From the NCBI GenBank assembly GCA_008015235.1, contig SSFF01000022.1:1-59482 (forward strand): a DNA stretch of 59,482 nt. Direction: 5' to 3'. The notes below the pieces were generated by a model. It was not told the origin of the DNA, searched no databases, and was given only the letters and a program-made list of their open reading frames with translations. The DNA is from Rhodoferax sp. (GTDB lineage: Bacteria > Pseudomonadota > Gammaproteobacteria > Burkholderiales > Burkholderiaceae_C). Position numbers and translations under genes: made by a program. Positions 8,273-15,892 of this stretch are shown piece by piece. Positions within the stretch are counted from its first letter, which is position 1. Each line of letters starts with the position of its first letter.

Positions 8273-8848
8273 TATAACTGTGGCCCGCTCGAAGAGTTCG
8301 GTGGCATTCTTGGCGACCTGCAGGGTATCGAAGTAGGCATAGGCACCGACGGTGGCGGCGCCCAGGAAGGGCACGAAGCGCGAGGCACTGCGTTTGAGCA
8401 GGGTCTTGGACAGCGCCAGCCCCAGCTGCTGGGTGATGCTTTGCAGCATCTTGTAGGTGGTCTGCTGCACCACGGCACGCTCGCCCACGCGTACGATCAC
8501 ATCGCGGAACAGCTGCGCCGCCACATGCTTGAACAGGCAGTACAGCATCTGCTCACGCCCCAGCTCTTTCTTCTTGCCGTAGACCGCCGAGATGTCGGCC
8601 ACCATTTGTGCCTGGACCTTCCACACGCCCAGCAGTTCGGGCAGTACCGTGAGCCAGCCCAGGATGCCCGGTGGCAGGGCCATGGAGGCGGCGATCAGGC
8701 TGGTCTGGCGTGCAGCAGCCCGCGCAATGGCGTGGGCGCGCACAGCGGGCAGTTCCACCGGTTGCTCGGCGCTTTCGGGTATCGCCACCACCAGGTCCAT
8801 GATGGCGGACTGCACCTTGCCCAGTTCGTCTGCGCTGGACTTAGCCAT
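8255..8848 (-). CDS. EcsC-family / conserved hypothetical protein
   Basis: 197-aa protein resembling the EcsC family, with hydrophobic helices (LIAASMALPPGILGWLTVL at about 55-75 and FVPFLGAATVGAYAYF at about 165-180) separated by an amphipathic region. It is probably membrane-associated; molecular function unknown. ATG 8848 is preceded by a good GGAGG site; the open frame begins at 8869 but the extra residues have no support. The start overlaps the stop of the upstream exonuclease gene by 8 bp, suggesting translational coupling. The assignment to EcsC rests on recall of the family pattern, so the label is tentative. Confidence 0.75.
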   Translation of the reverse strand: MAKSSADELGKVQSAIMDLVVAIPESAEQPVELPAVRAHAIARAAARQTSLIAASMALPPGILGWLTVLPELLGVWKVQAQMVADISAVYGKKKELGREQMLYCLFKHVAAQLFRDVIVRVGERAVVQQTTYKMLQSITQQLGLALSKTLLKRSASRFVPFLGAATVGAYAYFDTLQVAKNATELFERATVIDEIKR

Positions 8849-9989
8849 GGTGCACCTCCTGCAACGCAAAAACGTGGGGGTCGTGGCGCAGCGTGGGCAG
8901 GCGCTTTTGCAGCACGCGGAAGATGTCCAGGTCGAATGGACGCAACCCGGAGCGCACCGGGTTCAGGTCCAGTTCGGCCAGCTCCGAGGTCGATGTGGCG
9001 CTACCTTGCCAGCGCCATTGGTCAAACACATGCACGGCGCTGCGCTCGCTGGCAGCGTGGTATTCGCGGATGGCCAGCGGCGTGTCCAGCGGCCAGGCGG
9101 GCAGGGTGTCGAGCGTGAACTGCAGCGTGGTGCGTTCGCGCTTGAGCAGGCGGTTGTGCGCGGGCTGCAGTTGCTCCACCAAGCGGGCTTTCTCGATCAG
9201 GGCGCCCAACTCACCCGCGGTGGGGTGGCATTCGATGGTGACGGTCTGGGCGGTCAGTTCGCGGTCCTTGGCCACGGTCTTGGCGCTTTGCAGGTGCTTG
9301 AGCACGCGCTGGCGCATGTGGGCGGCCTTGCCCACGTAGATGGCCTGGCCCTGGGCATCGCGCAGCACGTAGGCGCCGGGGCCGTCGGGAATTTCGCTGA
9401 GCGGTGTCTGCAAGTGCGCGGGCAAAAAGGCGTTGCCCTGCAGCATGCTTTGGGCCGCAGCTTGCACGGCGTCCGCCCCCAGCTCGCGCTCGGCAATGGC
9501 CAGCCAGGCCAGCACGGCGTCCACGTCGCCCATGGCACGGTGGCGGGCTTCATTGTGCAGGCCGTGGCGCTGGGAAATGGCGTCCAGGCCATGGCTCTTG
9601 TGCTGTGGGTAGAGCTTGCGCGACAGGCGCACCGTGCACAGGGTCTGCACATTGAGCAGGTCACCGGCACGCTCCATTTCGTGGGCCAGGAAGCCGTGGT
9701 CGAAGCGTACGTTGTGGGCCACCAGCACGGCACCTTGTAGCAGGGTTTTCACCTGCGGCAGAACTTCCACAAAACGAGGGGCCTCGGCCACCATGGCATC
9801 GCTGATCCCGGTGAGTGATTCGATGAAGGGCGGTATCGGCTGCCCGGGGTTCACCAGGCTACTCCAGCGTGCCGTGACGGCACCGTTTTCCACGCGCACC
9901 ATGGCAATCTCGGTGATGCGGTCATGCGTGGCGCTGCCCCCGGTGGTTTCCAGGTCGAGCATGACATAGCAGGGGAGCATGGTGGGCAT
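8841..9989 (-). CDS. DEDDh 3'-5' exonuclease fused to GIY-YIG nuclease domain
   Basis: 382-aa two-domain protein. Residues about 7-165 are a DnaQ/epsilon-like exonuclease: the first acidic pair in LDLETTG, HNVRFD, and the H-x4-D of HRAMGDVDA. Residues about 205-280 are a UvrC-N-like GIY-YIG domain: GPGAYVLRD, then IYVGKAAHMRQRV, then the conserved glutamate in ELGALIEKARLV. The rest is a Cho/UvrC-like tail without known motifs. The combination suggests processing or repair of DNA ends. ATG 9989 overlaps the TGA of a small upstream ORF (TGATG), the pattern of coupled translation; ATG 9980 is the alternative start. Confidence 0.9.
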   Translation of the reverse strand: MPTMLPCYVMLDLETTGGSATHDRITEIAMVRVENGAVTARWSSLVNPGQPIPPFIESLTGISDAMVAEAPRFVEVLPQVKTLLQGAVLVAHNVRFDHGFLAHEMERAGDLLNVQTLCTVRLSRKLYPQHKSHGLDAISQRHGLHNEARHRAMGDVDAVLAWLAIAERELGADAVQAAAQSMLQGNAFLPAHLQTPLSEIPDGPGAYVLRDAQGQAIYVGKAAHMRQRVLKHLQSAKTVAKDRELTAQTVTIECHPTAGELGALIEKARLVEQLQPAHNRLLKRERTTLQFTLDTLPAWPLDTPLAIREYHAASERSAVHVFDQWRWQGSATSTSELAELDLNPVRSGLRPFDLDIFRVLQKRLPTLRHDPHVFALQEVHHG

Positions 9990-10108
9990 CAGCAAAAAAC
10001 CAGGGCCAGCCAGGCCGGGTCGTCGACCAGGGTCAAGGCCATGTAGGTGCTGAGCTGGTACCAGCGCACCTGCAGTGGCAGCCAGTGTTCAGACCAGGTC
10101 AATGGCAT
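9989..10108 (-). CDS. Possible 39-aa small ORF between Nudix and exonuclease genes
   Basis: Short ORF filling the 93-bp gap between the Nudix stop and the exonuclease start. It starts inside the last codons of the Nudix gene and its TGA overlaps the exonuclease ATG. The product would be Trp-rich (HWLPLQVRWYQLSTYMA near the N-terminus) and ends hydrophobic (WLALVF). I do not recognise it. It could be a true small protein, a coupling leader, or the remains of a longer Nudix C-terminus after a frameshift. Confidence 0.3.
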   Translation of the reverse strand: MPLTWSEHWLPLQVRWYQLSTYMALTLVDDPAWLALVFC

Positions 10109-10634
10109 GGAAACTGAATTGACCGCGCTGGCGGTCGGCAAAGTAACGCTTGAGCGTTTGCTTGACGGTCTGGAACGCGATTTCGTCCCAGGGGATTTCG
10201 TCCTCGGCAAAGAGGCGGGCTTCCAGGGTTTCGGTGCCGGGGTTGAACTGGTCGCTTGTCAACTGGGCGCGGTAGAACAGGTGCACCTGACCGACCACGG
10301 GCACATTGACCAGCGAGAACAGCTCCTGCAGCTCGAACTCGGCCCCGGCTTCTTCCACGGTCTCCCGTGCGGCGCCATCGGCCGTGGTTTCGCCCAGCTC
10401 CATGAAGCCGGCCGGCAGCGTCCATTTGCCCCAGCGTGGCTCGATGTTGCGCTTGCACAGCAGCACCCGGTCGCCCCAGTAGGGCACGGTGCCGACCACA
10501 TTGAGCGGGTTTTCGTAGTGGACGGTGACGCACTCCGGGCACACCGCCCGTTCCTTGGTGTCGCCGTCGTCCGGCAGGCGGTAGACCACGGCGGTACCGC
10601 ATTCGCGGCAGTGTTTGATGGGCTTGCGCAGCAT
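10089..10634 (-). CDS. Nudix hydrolase with N-terminal zinc ribbon
   Basis: 181-aa Nudix hydrolase, which cleaves nucleoside diphosphates linked to another moiety. Residues about 8-30 contain two cysteine pairs (CREC and CPEC), a zinc ribbon like that of NudC/NADH pyrophosphatase-type Nudix proteins. The Nudix box is complete: G-x5-E-x7-RETVEEAG beginning at GFMELGE. I chose ATG 10634 (MLRKPIKHC), 14 bp after the dctP stop; the open frame continues to 10778 but would overlap dctP. It is the distal gene of the TRAP operon, or simply adjacent to it. Substrate unknown; ADP-ribose or NADH are typical for this subgroup. Confidence 0.9.
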   Translation of the reverse strand: MLRKPIKHCRECGTAVVYRLPDDGDTKERAVCPECVTVHYENPLNVVGTVPYWGDRVLLCKRNIEPRWGKWTLPAGFMELGETTADGAARETVEEAGAEFELQELFSLVNVPVVGQVHLFYRAQLTSDQFNPGTETLEARLFAEDEIPWDEIAFQTVKQTLKRYFADRQRGQFSFHAIDLV

Positions 10635-10648
10635 GGGCGGCTCCGTGC

Positions 10649-11728
10649 TCAGCCTTTGGCCGGCTTGGCACCCTTGTTCGGGGCCTGTGTGGTGTGGGAG
10701 TGTTTTTGGATCAGCGCGCGGGCACTGTCGCGCAGCAGCTTGCCATCCAGGCCGCGCTTGTTCATTTCCTCGATCCATTCCACTTCGACCACGGCGGCCT
10801 TGCGCTTGAATTCCTGCGTGTCGGCCAGTGACACGGTGGTGATGGTGTTGCCACGGTCGGTGGCGGTCTTGCGCCCGGCCGGGTCATTGCCTTGCTGGGT
10901 TTTTCCCAGCCAGCCCGAGGTGGCCAGCCCGGAATTGGCGTCGATGACCCGGCGCAGCTCGGGCGCCAGCGACTCGTAGCGCTTCTTGTTCATGGCCAGC
11001 ACAAAGGCGGCGGTGTAGAAACCGCCCGCGTCGGGCGCGAATTCGGTGTGGTGCTTGACCAATTCCTGCACCTTGATCGAGGGCACCACCTCCCACGGCA
11101 GTACGCAGGCGTCGATCGTGCCTTTGGAAATGGCGTCAGGAATGGCGGGCAGGGGCATGCCCACCGGGGTGGCACCCAGGTAGCCCAGCATCTTCGTGAT
11201 GGGGCGCGAGGGGCCGCGTACTTTCATGCCACGCAGGTCGGCCACGGTGCGGATGGGCTTGTCGCGCGAATGCAGGGCGCCGGGCCCGTGTACATTGGCC
11301 GCCAGCAGCTGGGTTTCGCGGTAGTCGTCGGTGGCCACGGTGCTCAGGTATTCGTACAGCGCCTTGGAGGTGGCTTCGGCGTTGCTCATCATGAACGGCA
11401 GCTCGAAGGCCTCGGTCTTGGGGAAGCGTCCGGCACTGTAGCCGGGCAGGGTCCAGATGATGTCTACCACACCGTCCTTGACCTGGTCGTACAGCTGGGC
11501 CGGGGTGCCGCCAAGCTGCATGCCGGGGTAGGCTTCAAACCGGATGCGACCACCGGACTCCTTCTCCACCTTGTCCATCCAGGGCTTGTGCATGGTCAGC
11601 CACACATTGGACATGGGGGCCATGAAGGTGTGGAACTTGAGCGTGACACTTTGCTGGGCAAAGCCTACCAGCGCAGGGGCGGCCAGTGCACTGCCGGCGG
11701 CAGCCTGTATCAGGGTACGGCGTTTCAT
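10649..11728 (-). CDS. dctP: TRAP transporter solute-binding subunit DctP
   Basis: 359-aa periplasmic binding protein of a tripartite ATP-independent transporter. It has an N-terminal export signal (MKRRTLIQAAAGSALAAPALVGFA) with twin arginines, so Tat export is possible. The DctP fold is seen in LKFHTFMAPMSN, QLYDQVKDGVVDI, LRGMKVRGPSR (the region carrying the ligand-carboxylate arginine) and ALELPFMM-like segments. The ligand is probably an organic acid, by family. Encoded after dctM with a 65-bp gap that holds a hairpin, an arrangement that often permits higher expression of the binding protein. The C-terminus has a Lys-rich tail. Confidence 0.93.
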   Translation of the reverse strand: MKRRTLIQAAAGSALAAPALVGFAQQSVTLKFHTFMAPMSNVWLTMHKPWMDKVEKESGGRIRFEAYPGMQLGGTPAQLYDQVKDGVVDIIWTLPGYSAGRFPKTEAFELPFMMSNAEATSKALYEYLSTVATDDYRETQLLAANVHGPGALHSRDKPIRTVADLRGMKVRGPSRPITKMLGYLGATPVGMPLPAIPDAISKGTIDACVLPWEVVPSIKVQELVKHHTEFAPDAGGFYTAAFVLAMNKKRYESLAPELRRVIDANSGLATSGWLGKTQQGNDPAGRKTATDRGNTITTVSLADTQEFKRKAAVVEVEWIEEMNKRGLDGKLLRDSARALIQKHSHTTQAPNKGAKPAKG

Positions 11729-11752
11729 CGTGGGTTCTTCTGAAATTCAGTG

Positions 11753-11780
11753 AATCCGGTTACTGTAATGCAGCCGGATT
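11753..11780 (-). other. Intergenic hairpin between dctM and dctP
   Basis: Perfect 7-bp arms AATCCGG / CCGGATT with a 14-nt loop, in the 65-bp dctM-dctP gap. There is no T-run, so it is more likely an RNA-stabilising or processing hairpin than a terminator. Confidence 0.45.
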
Positions 11781-11793
11781 GCAATCGTGTGGC

Positions 11794-13116
11794 CTAGGTC
11801 ACAAGCCCTACCAACCACAGGCTGATGCCGGGAAAGAACAGCAGCAGCAGGGTGCGCAGGGTGTCGCTGAGCAGAAAGGGCACGACGCCGCGGTAGCTCT
11901 GGGCGATGGGCACGTCCTTGGCCATGCCATTGACCACGTACACGTTCAGTCCCACCGGCGGGGCCAGCATGCCAAAACCCACGGTCATGAGCACCATGAT
12001 GCCGAACCAGATGCCCACGTCCTGTGGCGGCATGCCCAGATCCAAGCCCATGACAATGGGATAGAAGATGGGAATGGTCAGCAGCATCATGGACAGTTCG
12101 TCCATCACCGAGCCCAGTACCACGTAGAACAGCAGGATGCCCCCGACCACGGCCAGTGGCGGCAGCCCCCATCCGTGCACGATGCTGGAGAGCTGGTTGG
12201 GCAGCTGGGTCAGCGCCAGTGCCGCGTTCATGAGGTCGGCGCCCAGGAAAATCAGGAAAATCATGGCGCTGCTCTCGGCGGTGGCGTAGAAGCAGTGGGC
12301 AATCTTCTGCAGGTTGAGCTCACCCTGCAGCAGCGCGGCAACAAAGGTGGCCGCTGCGCCCACGGCTGCGCCTTCGGTCGGGGTGAAGAGACCGCCGTAG
12401 ACGCCGCCAAACACCAGCCCGAAGACGATGGTGATGGGCAACACGCCGCGGGCCACGCTGGTGTCCGCTGGGGTAGGTTCCTTGCGTTCGGTGGCGGGGG
12501 CATGCTGAGGCTGCAGGTGCACCACGATGGCAATGACCACCATGTAACCCAGTACGGCAATGAGGCCCGGCACCAGGGCGGCGGCAAACAGCTTGGCAAT
12601 GTTCTGCTCGGCCAGGATGGCGTACAGCACCAGCGGTACCGAAGGCGGTATCAGGATGCCCAGGGTGCCACCAGCGGCCAGCGTGGCCGTGCTGAGTTGA
12701 CCCGAATAGCCATGGCGGCGCATCTGGGGCAGGGCCACCGAGGTGATGGTGGCCGCCGTGGCCACCGAGGAACCGCAGATGGCGCCAAAGGCCGCGCTGG
12801 CCAGCACCGCGGCCATGGCCAGACCGCCCCGGAAGCGTCCCATGGCGTGGGCAGCCACGTCGAACAAGGCCTTGGAAATGCCGCCCTGGGTGGCAAAGTG
12901 CCCCATCAGGATGAACAGTGGAATGACCGAAAGGTCGTAGCTGGCAAAGCGTGCAAAGGCGGCGTTGTTCAGGAAACTGGCCAGCGGCAGCCAGCCGGCC
13001 TGGGCCACGTAGCCGGCAGCACCAGCCAAGGCCATGGCCACGGCGATCGGAATGCGCACCGCCAAGAGCAACAGCATCAGGCCAAAGATGGCGAGGGCGA
13101 TGGCGACGGACGTCAC
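11794..13116 (-). CDS. dctM: TRAP transporter large permease DctM
   Basis: 440-aa large membrane subunit of the TRAP transporter, carrying the sodium-coupled transport path through about 12 hydrophobic segments. I chose GTG 13116 (VTSVAIALAIFGLM) with an AAGGTG ribosome-binding site; the frame is open to 13245 but that part has no membrane-protein character and would overlap dctQ. Family signatures: AICGSSVATAATI, GGTLGILIPPSVPLVLYA, FTPTEGAAVGA, and GMLAPPVGLNVYV near the C-terminus. It follows dctQ by 61 bp. Confidence 0.94.
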   Translation of the reverse strand: MTSVAIALAIFGLMLLLLAVRIPIAVAMALAGAAGYVAQAGWLPLASFLNNAAFARFASYDLSVIPLFILMGHFATQGGISKALFDVAAHAMGRFRGGLAMAAVLASAAFGAICGSSVATAATITSVALPQMRRHGYSGQLSTATLAAGGTLGILIPPSVPLVLYAILAEQNIAKLFAAALVPGLIAVLGYMVVIAIVVHLQPQHAPATERKEPTPADTSVARGVLPITIVFGLVFGGVYGGLFTPTEGAAVGAAATFVAALLQGELNLQKIAHCFYATAESSAMIFLIFLGADLMNAALALTQLPNQLSSIVHGWGLPPLAVVGGILLFYVVLGSVMDELSMMLLTIPIFYPIVMGLDLGMPPQDVGIWFGIMVLMTVGFGMLAPPVGLNVYVVNGMAKDVPIAQSYRGVVPFLLSDTLRTLLLLFFPGISLWLVGLVT

Positions 13117-13177
13117 GGGTACACCTTGGTGTGGCGCACTGCGGTGCGCGCTGGCGTGGTGGCGGTTTGGCGCGGGT

Positions 13178-13675
13178 TCATACGAAGTCGGCGTTGATGC
13201 CTGGGTGCTGGGGCGCACCGCGCTGCAGGGCCTGCGCCAGTGCAATCAGCGCGCACAGCAGCAGTGGCGGCGTCATGCTGGCATAGACCAGCCAATCGGG
13301 AACACCCATGAGCATGCTGGCCGAATGGTTGCCCCAGGCGTTGATTCCGCCCAGACTGGTGCGCCAGGCCAGCACGGCCATGAGCATGGCCAACGCCAGG
13401 CTGCCCAGGCGGTCCAGAAAGTCCACCACCTTGGGCGACGCCTTGGCGGTGAAGAAGTCGACAATGATGTGGCCGCGCTGGAGCTGGCACCAGGGCATGA
13501 ACAGGGCAATGGCCATGCCGGTGGCCACGCCGGTGAGCTCGAAGTCGCCGGTAATGGCCGTGCCGGTGGTGTTGCGCCCGAGGACGCTGGCGCAGGTCAT
13601 GGCAATGACCAGGCCCATCAGCACACCACCGAGCAGCGCACACAGGCGCGCTGCCATTTCCAGCCAACGCATCAA
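13178..13675 (-). CDS. dctQ: TRAP transporter small permease DctQ
   Basis: 165-aa small membrane subunit of the TRAP transporter with four predicted hydrophobic helices (CALLGGVLMGLVIAMTCASVL; GVATGMAIALFMPWC; LGSLALAMLMAVLAW; PPLLLCALIALAQAL). DctQ features include the early GRNTTG turn after helix 1 and the conserved charged segment QLQRGHIIVDFF. The start overlaps the upstream FAH-family gene stop by 4 bp, so the two are translationally coupled. Confidence 0.9.
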   Translation of the reverse strand: MMRWLEMAARLCALLGGVLMGLVIAMTCASVLGRNTTGTAITGDFELTGVATGMAIALFMPWCQLQRGHIIVDFFTAKASPKVVDFLDRLGSLALAMLMAVLAWRTSLGGINAWGNHSASMLMGVPDWLVYASMTPPLLLCALIALAQALQRGAPQHPGINADFV

Positions 13676-14373
13676 TCGGTGCCCATGCGCACGTGCAGGG
13701 CCGGCAGACCGTCCACCTCGGCCACCAGCAGGTCGCCACGCTGGACTGCCGCCACACCGGCCGGGGTGCCGGTAAAGATCAGGTCACCCGCCTGCAGCGC
13801 CCATGCCTTGGAGATTTCGGCAATGGTCTCGGCGATGTTGTAGATCATGTCGCTGATCTTGCCGCTCTGGCGCAGGCTCCCATTCACGTGGAGTGTGATC
13901 GCAGCGTCCGCCAGGCCGTGCACCTGTTCCGCCAGCACCAGCGGACCGACAGGAGCGCTGTGGTCAAAGCCTTTGGCAATACACCAGGGGCGGCCCTGCT
14001 TCTTGGCTTCGGCCTGCAGGTCGCGCCGCGTCATGTCCAGGCCCACGGCGTAGGCGGCAATGTGGAGCGGGGCGTCCGCCACGGCAATGTTGGCGCCGCC
14101 TGTGCCGATGGCCACCACCAGTTCGACCTCGTGGTGCAGGTTGCTGGTTAGCGGCGGGAAGGGCATTTCCGAGGGGTGTTCGCTACTGCCCGCCAGCACT
14201 GCGTCGGCCGGTTTCATGAAGAAGAACGGGGCTTCGCGTCCGCTGTGGCCCATTTCCTGGGCGTGTTCGGCGTAGTTGCGGCCGACACAGTAGATGCGGT
14301 GCACCGGAAACAGGGCTTCACCACCCGCGATCGGTAGTGCCACTTGGGGGGCGGGGTCAAAGAGGTAAGTCAT
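13672..14373 (-). CDS. Fumarylacetoacetate hydrolase-family protein
   Basis: 233-aa enzyme of the FAH superfamily, whose members hydrolyse or decarboxylate 2-oxo or 1,3-dicarbonyl acids, often in aromatic ring-cleavage pathways. Signatures: VGRNYAEHAQEMG, FFMKPADAV, the metal-binding HHEVELVVAIG, AKGFDHSAPVGP, and GDLIFTGTPAGVA. Closest in shape to the small single-domain FAHD1/YcgM-like proteins (oxaloacetate decarboxylase/acylpyruvase). Overlaps dctQ by 4 bp, so its substrate is plausibly derived from the acid imported by the TRAP system (inference). Follows the ABM gene with an 8-bp gap. Confidence 0.9.
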   Translation of the reverse strand: MTYLFDPAPQVALPIAGGEALFPVHRIYCVGRNYAEHAQEMGHSGREAPFFFMKPADAVLAGSSEHPSEMPFPPLTSNLHHEVELVVAIGTGGANIAVADAPLHIAAYAVGLDMTRRDLQAEAKKQGRPWCIAKGFDHSAPVGPLVLAEQVHGLADAAITLHVNGSLRQSGKISDMIYNIAETIAEISKAWALQAGDLIFTGTPAGVAAVQRGDLLVAEVDGLPALHVRMGTD

Positions 14374-14381
14374 GGCGCGGT

Positions 14382-14687
14382 TCAGGCCGATTTGGTGACC
14401 AGTTCAAAGTGTTCGACCACGGGCGGCGCCGCAAAGAACGGACCCACAATGGCGCGCCACTGGGTGAACGCTTCGGACTGGCGAAAGCCCACGGTGTGGT
14501 CTTCGAGTGTGTCCCAGAAGATTTGCAGGATGTAGCGCTCCGTACTCTCGATGCCACGGTTGACCTTGTGGCGCTGGTAGCCCTTGACGCCATTGGCAAT
14601 GACAGTGGCCAAGCCGCGGGCGATGGCTTCTTCAAAGGCGGCGTTTTCACCGGGGCGGATGCGGATGTCGGCCAGTTCAAGAATCAT
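14382..14687 (-). CDS. Antibiotic biosynthesis monooxygenase (ABM)-domain protein
   Basis: 101-aa dimeric alpha-beta barrel protein of the ABM family. Typical features are the N-terminal strand MILELADIRIRPG, the central ERYILQIFWDTLEDH, and HFELV near the end. Such small proteins act as cofactor-free monooxygenases or have unknown roles. ATG 14687 has a strong AAGGAG site; the upstream extension to 14855 is not supported and overlaps pgeF on the other strand. First gene of the minus-strand run that continues into the FAH and TRAP genes. Confidence 0.85.
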   Translation of the reverse strand: MILELADIRIRPGENAAFEEAIARGLATVIANGVKGYQRHKVNRGIESTERYILQIFWDTLEDHTVGFRQSEAFTQWRAIVGPFFAAPPVVEHFELVTKSA

Positions 14688-14772
14688 GGTGTGCTCCTTC
14701 GTTTTTGCAGGCTGGCAATGGTAGCGGTGGAATGTCACCATTCTGCCGCTGGCGTGGTTTATCCTTGTCCCA

Positions 14773-15594
14773 ATGCCCATGAATTTCCTCCTTGCTGATG
14801 CCTTGCTGCACCCCCAGTGGCCGGTGGCACCGAGCGTGCGCGCCGTGCTCACCACCCGACAGGGTGGCCAGTCGGCAGCGCCCTATGACAGCCTGAACCT
14901 GGGCAACCACGTGGGCGATGACCCTGCCGCGGTAGCGCACAACCGCGCACTGCTGCAGCAGCACCTGGGCTTGGCGCCCAACTATCTGGAGCAGGTGCAC
15001 AGCACCCGTGTCGTACCCTTGGAAGCTGCCTTGTCGGGCACAGCCTGTGCCGACGGTAGTTGCACATCCCAGCCCGGTGTCGTCTGCACCGTGATGGTGG
15101 CCGATTGCCTGCCGGTGCTGCTCAGCGACCGCCAGGGGCGCTGGGTGGCCGCCCTGCACGCCGGATGGCGTGGCCTGGTGGGCGAAGCCGGTGTTGGCGT
15201 GCTGGAGCAGGGGGTGACTGCCTATTACAAGGAATTTGGGGCTGTAGCCCGCGTGGATACTGCGCAGGCAGCTTCTGATTTGATAGCGTGGCTGGGGCCG
15301 TGCATCGGCCCTCAGGCGTTCGAGGTGGGGGCTGAAGTGCGCCAGGCGTTCGTGGCGGTGGATGCCGATGCTGCGCAGTGCTTTGTGCCACTGTCCCAGG
15401 ACAAGTGGCTGGCCGATCTGCCGGCCTTGGCGCGCAGGCGCCTTGCCGCTTGTGGCGTTACGGTGGTTTATGGCAACGACGGTTCACTGCCGTGGTGCAC
15501 GGTCAGCAACCCCGGTCGCTTTTTCAGCCACCGGCGCGACCGTGTCAGTGGCCGCATGGCTGCTTGTGTCTGGATCGACCGTGGTTTGTTGTGA
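14773..15594 (+). CDS. pgeF: Peptidoglycan editing factor PgeF (YfiH, laccase-domain)
   Basis: 273-aa protein of the YfiH/DUF152 family. Members were long called polyphenol oxidases and are now considered purine nucleoside or peptidoglycan-editing enzymes. Signatures: NLGNHVGDD, QVHSTRV, the metal-site VADCLPVLL and ALHAGWRGL, PCIGPQAFEVG, and FFSHRRD near the end. The segment YYKEFGAVARVDTAQAASDLIAW (about residues 154-176) precedes the conserved PCIGP motif and is encoded by a copy of the dispersed repeat. The gene's 3' end overlaps the opposite-strand small membrane protein gene by 111 bp. Divergent from the ABM gene. Confidence 0.93.
   Translation: MPMNFLLADALLHPQWPVAPSVRAVLTTRQGGQSAAPYDSLNLGNHVGDDPAAVAHNRALLQQHLGLAPNYLEQVHSTRVVPLEAALSGTACADGSCTSQPGVVCTVMVADCLPVLLSDRQGRWVAALHAGWRGLVGEAGVGVLEQGVTAYYKEFGAVARVDTAQAASDLIAWLGPCIGPQAFEVGAEVRQAFVAVDADAAQCFVPLSQDKWLADLPALARRRLAACGVTVVYGNDGSLPWCTVSNPGRFFSHRRDRVSGRMAACVWIDRGLL
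15232..15287 (+). repeat. Dispersed ~50-bp repeat, copy 4 (inside pgeF)
   Basis: One of the clearest copies, running from AATTTGGGGCTGTAGCCC to TTGATAGC. It is read in frame as ARVDTAQAASDLIA, the same frame as the hrpA, cobU, cbiB and cobS copies. Confidence 0.85.
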
Positions 15595-15804
15595 CAGGTA
15601 CTGCGCACGTTCGGCGGCTTCGCGTTCGCGCAGGGCGCGCTTGCGGGCCGGCGTGCCCATGAAGTACAGCATGAGCCCGATAGGTAGTAGTCCGTACAAC
15701 ACGAAGGTGATGATGGCGCCCAGGACCGTGCCATTGCTATTGGTTGCCTCGGCAAAGGCCATCATGAGGGCTACGTAGAGCCAGGCAATCGGGATGATGT
15801 ACAT
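15484..15804 (-). CDS. Conserved small membrane protein, function unknown
   Basis: 106-aa protein with two predicted membrane helices (about 2-20, IPIAWLYVALMMAFA; about 28-48, VLGAIITFVLYGLLPIGLML). A charged cytoplasmic-type segment follows (RKRALREREAAERAQYL), then a polar Ala/Thr/Pro-rich tail. I do not recognise a named family, though the layout matches short hypothetical membrane proteins found beside pgeF/phaC in related bacteria (recall only). The polar tail is encoded entirely within the 111-bp overlap with the end of pgeF, so the tail may be poorly conserved. Confidence 0.65.
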   Translation of the reverse strand: MYIIPIAWLYVALMMAFAEATNSNGTVLGAIITFVLYGLLPIGLMLYFMGTPARKRALREREAAERAQYLSQQTTVDPDTSSHAATDTVAPVAEKATGVADRAPRQ

Positions 15805-15821
15805 GAATGAATTGCTCGGGT

Positions 15822-15850
15822 TTGTCAGTTTAGTGTGGGCCGACTACTGA
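15822..15850 (+). promoter_or_regulatory. Candidate sigma-70-type promoter for phaC
   Basis: TTGTCA (15822-15827), a 17-bp spacer, then TACTGA (15845-15850). Transcription would start near 15857. That favours the GTG at 15893 as phaC start, since the ATG at 15869 would leave almost no leader. Confidence 0.35.
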
Positions 15851-15892
15851 GATACTACGGTTTCTGATATGAAAAATGCGCGAGGTGATGGA

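Noticed and set aside
9989..10091. Frameshift joining the Nudix gene to the following 39 codons
   Set aside because: The Nudix domain is complete and ends at a natural length, so a frameshift is not needed; kept as a possible small ORF instead.
11686..13197. A 503-codon plus-strand open frame opposite dctM
   Set aside because: Low-complexity His/Gln/Gly-rich product with no motif; the opposite strand encodes a complete TRAP permease.
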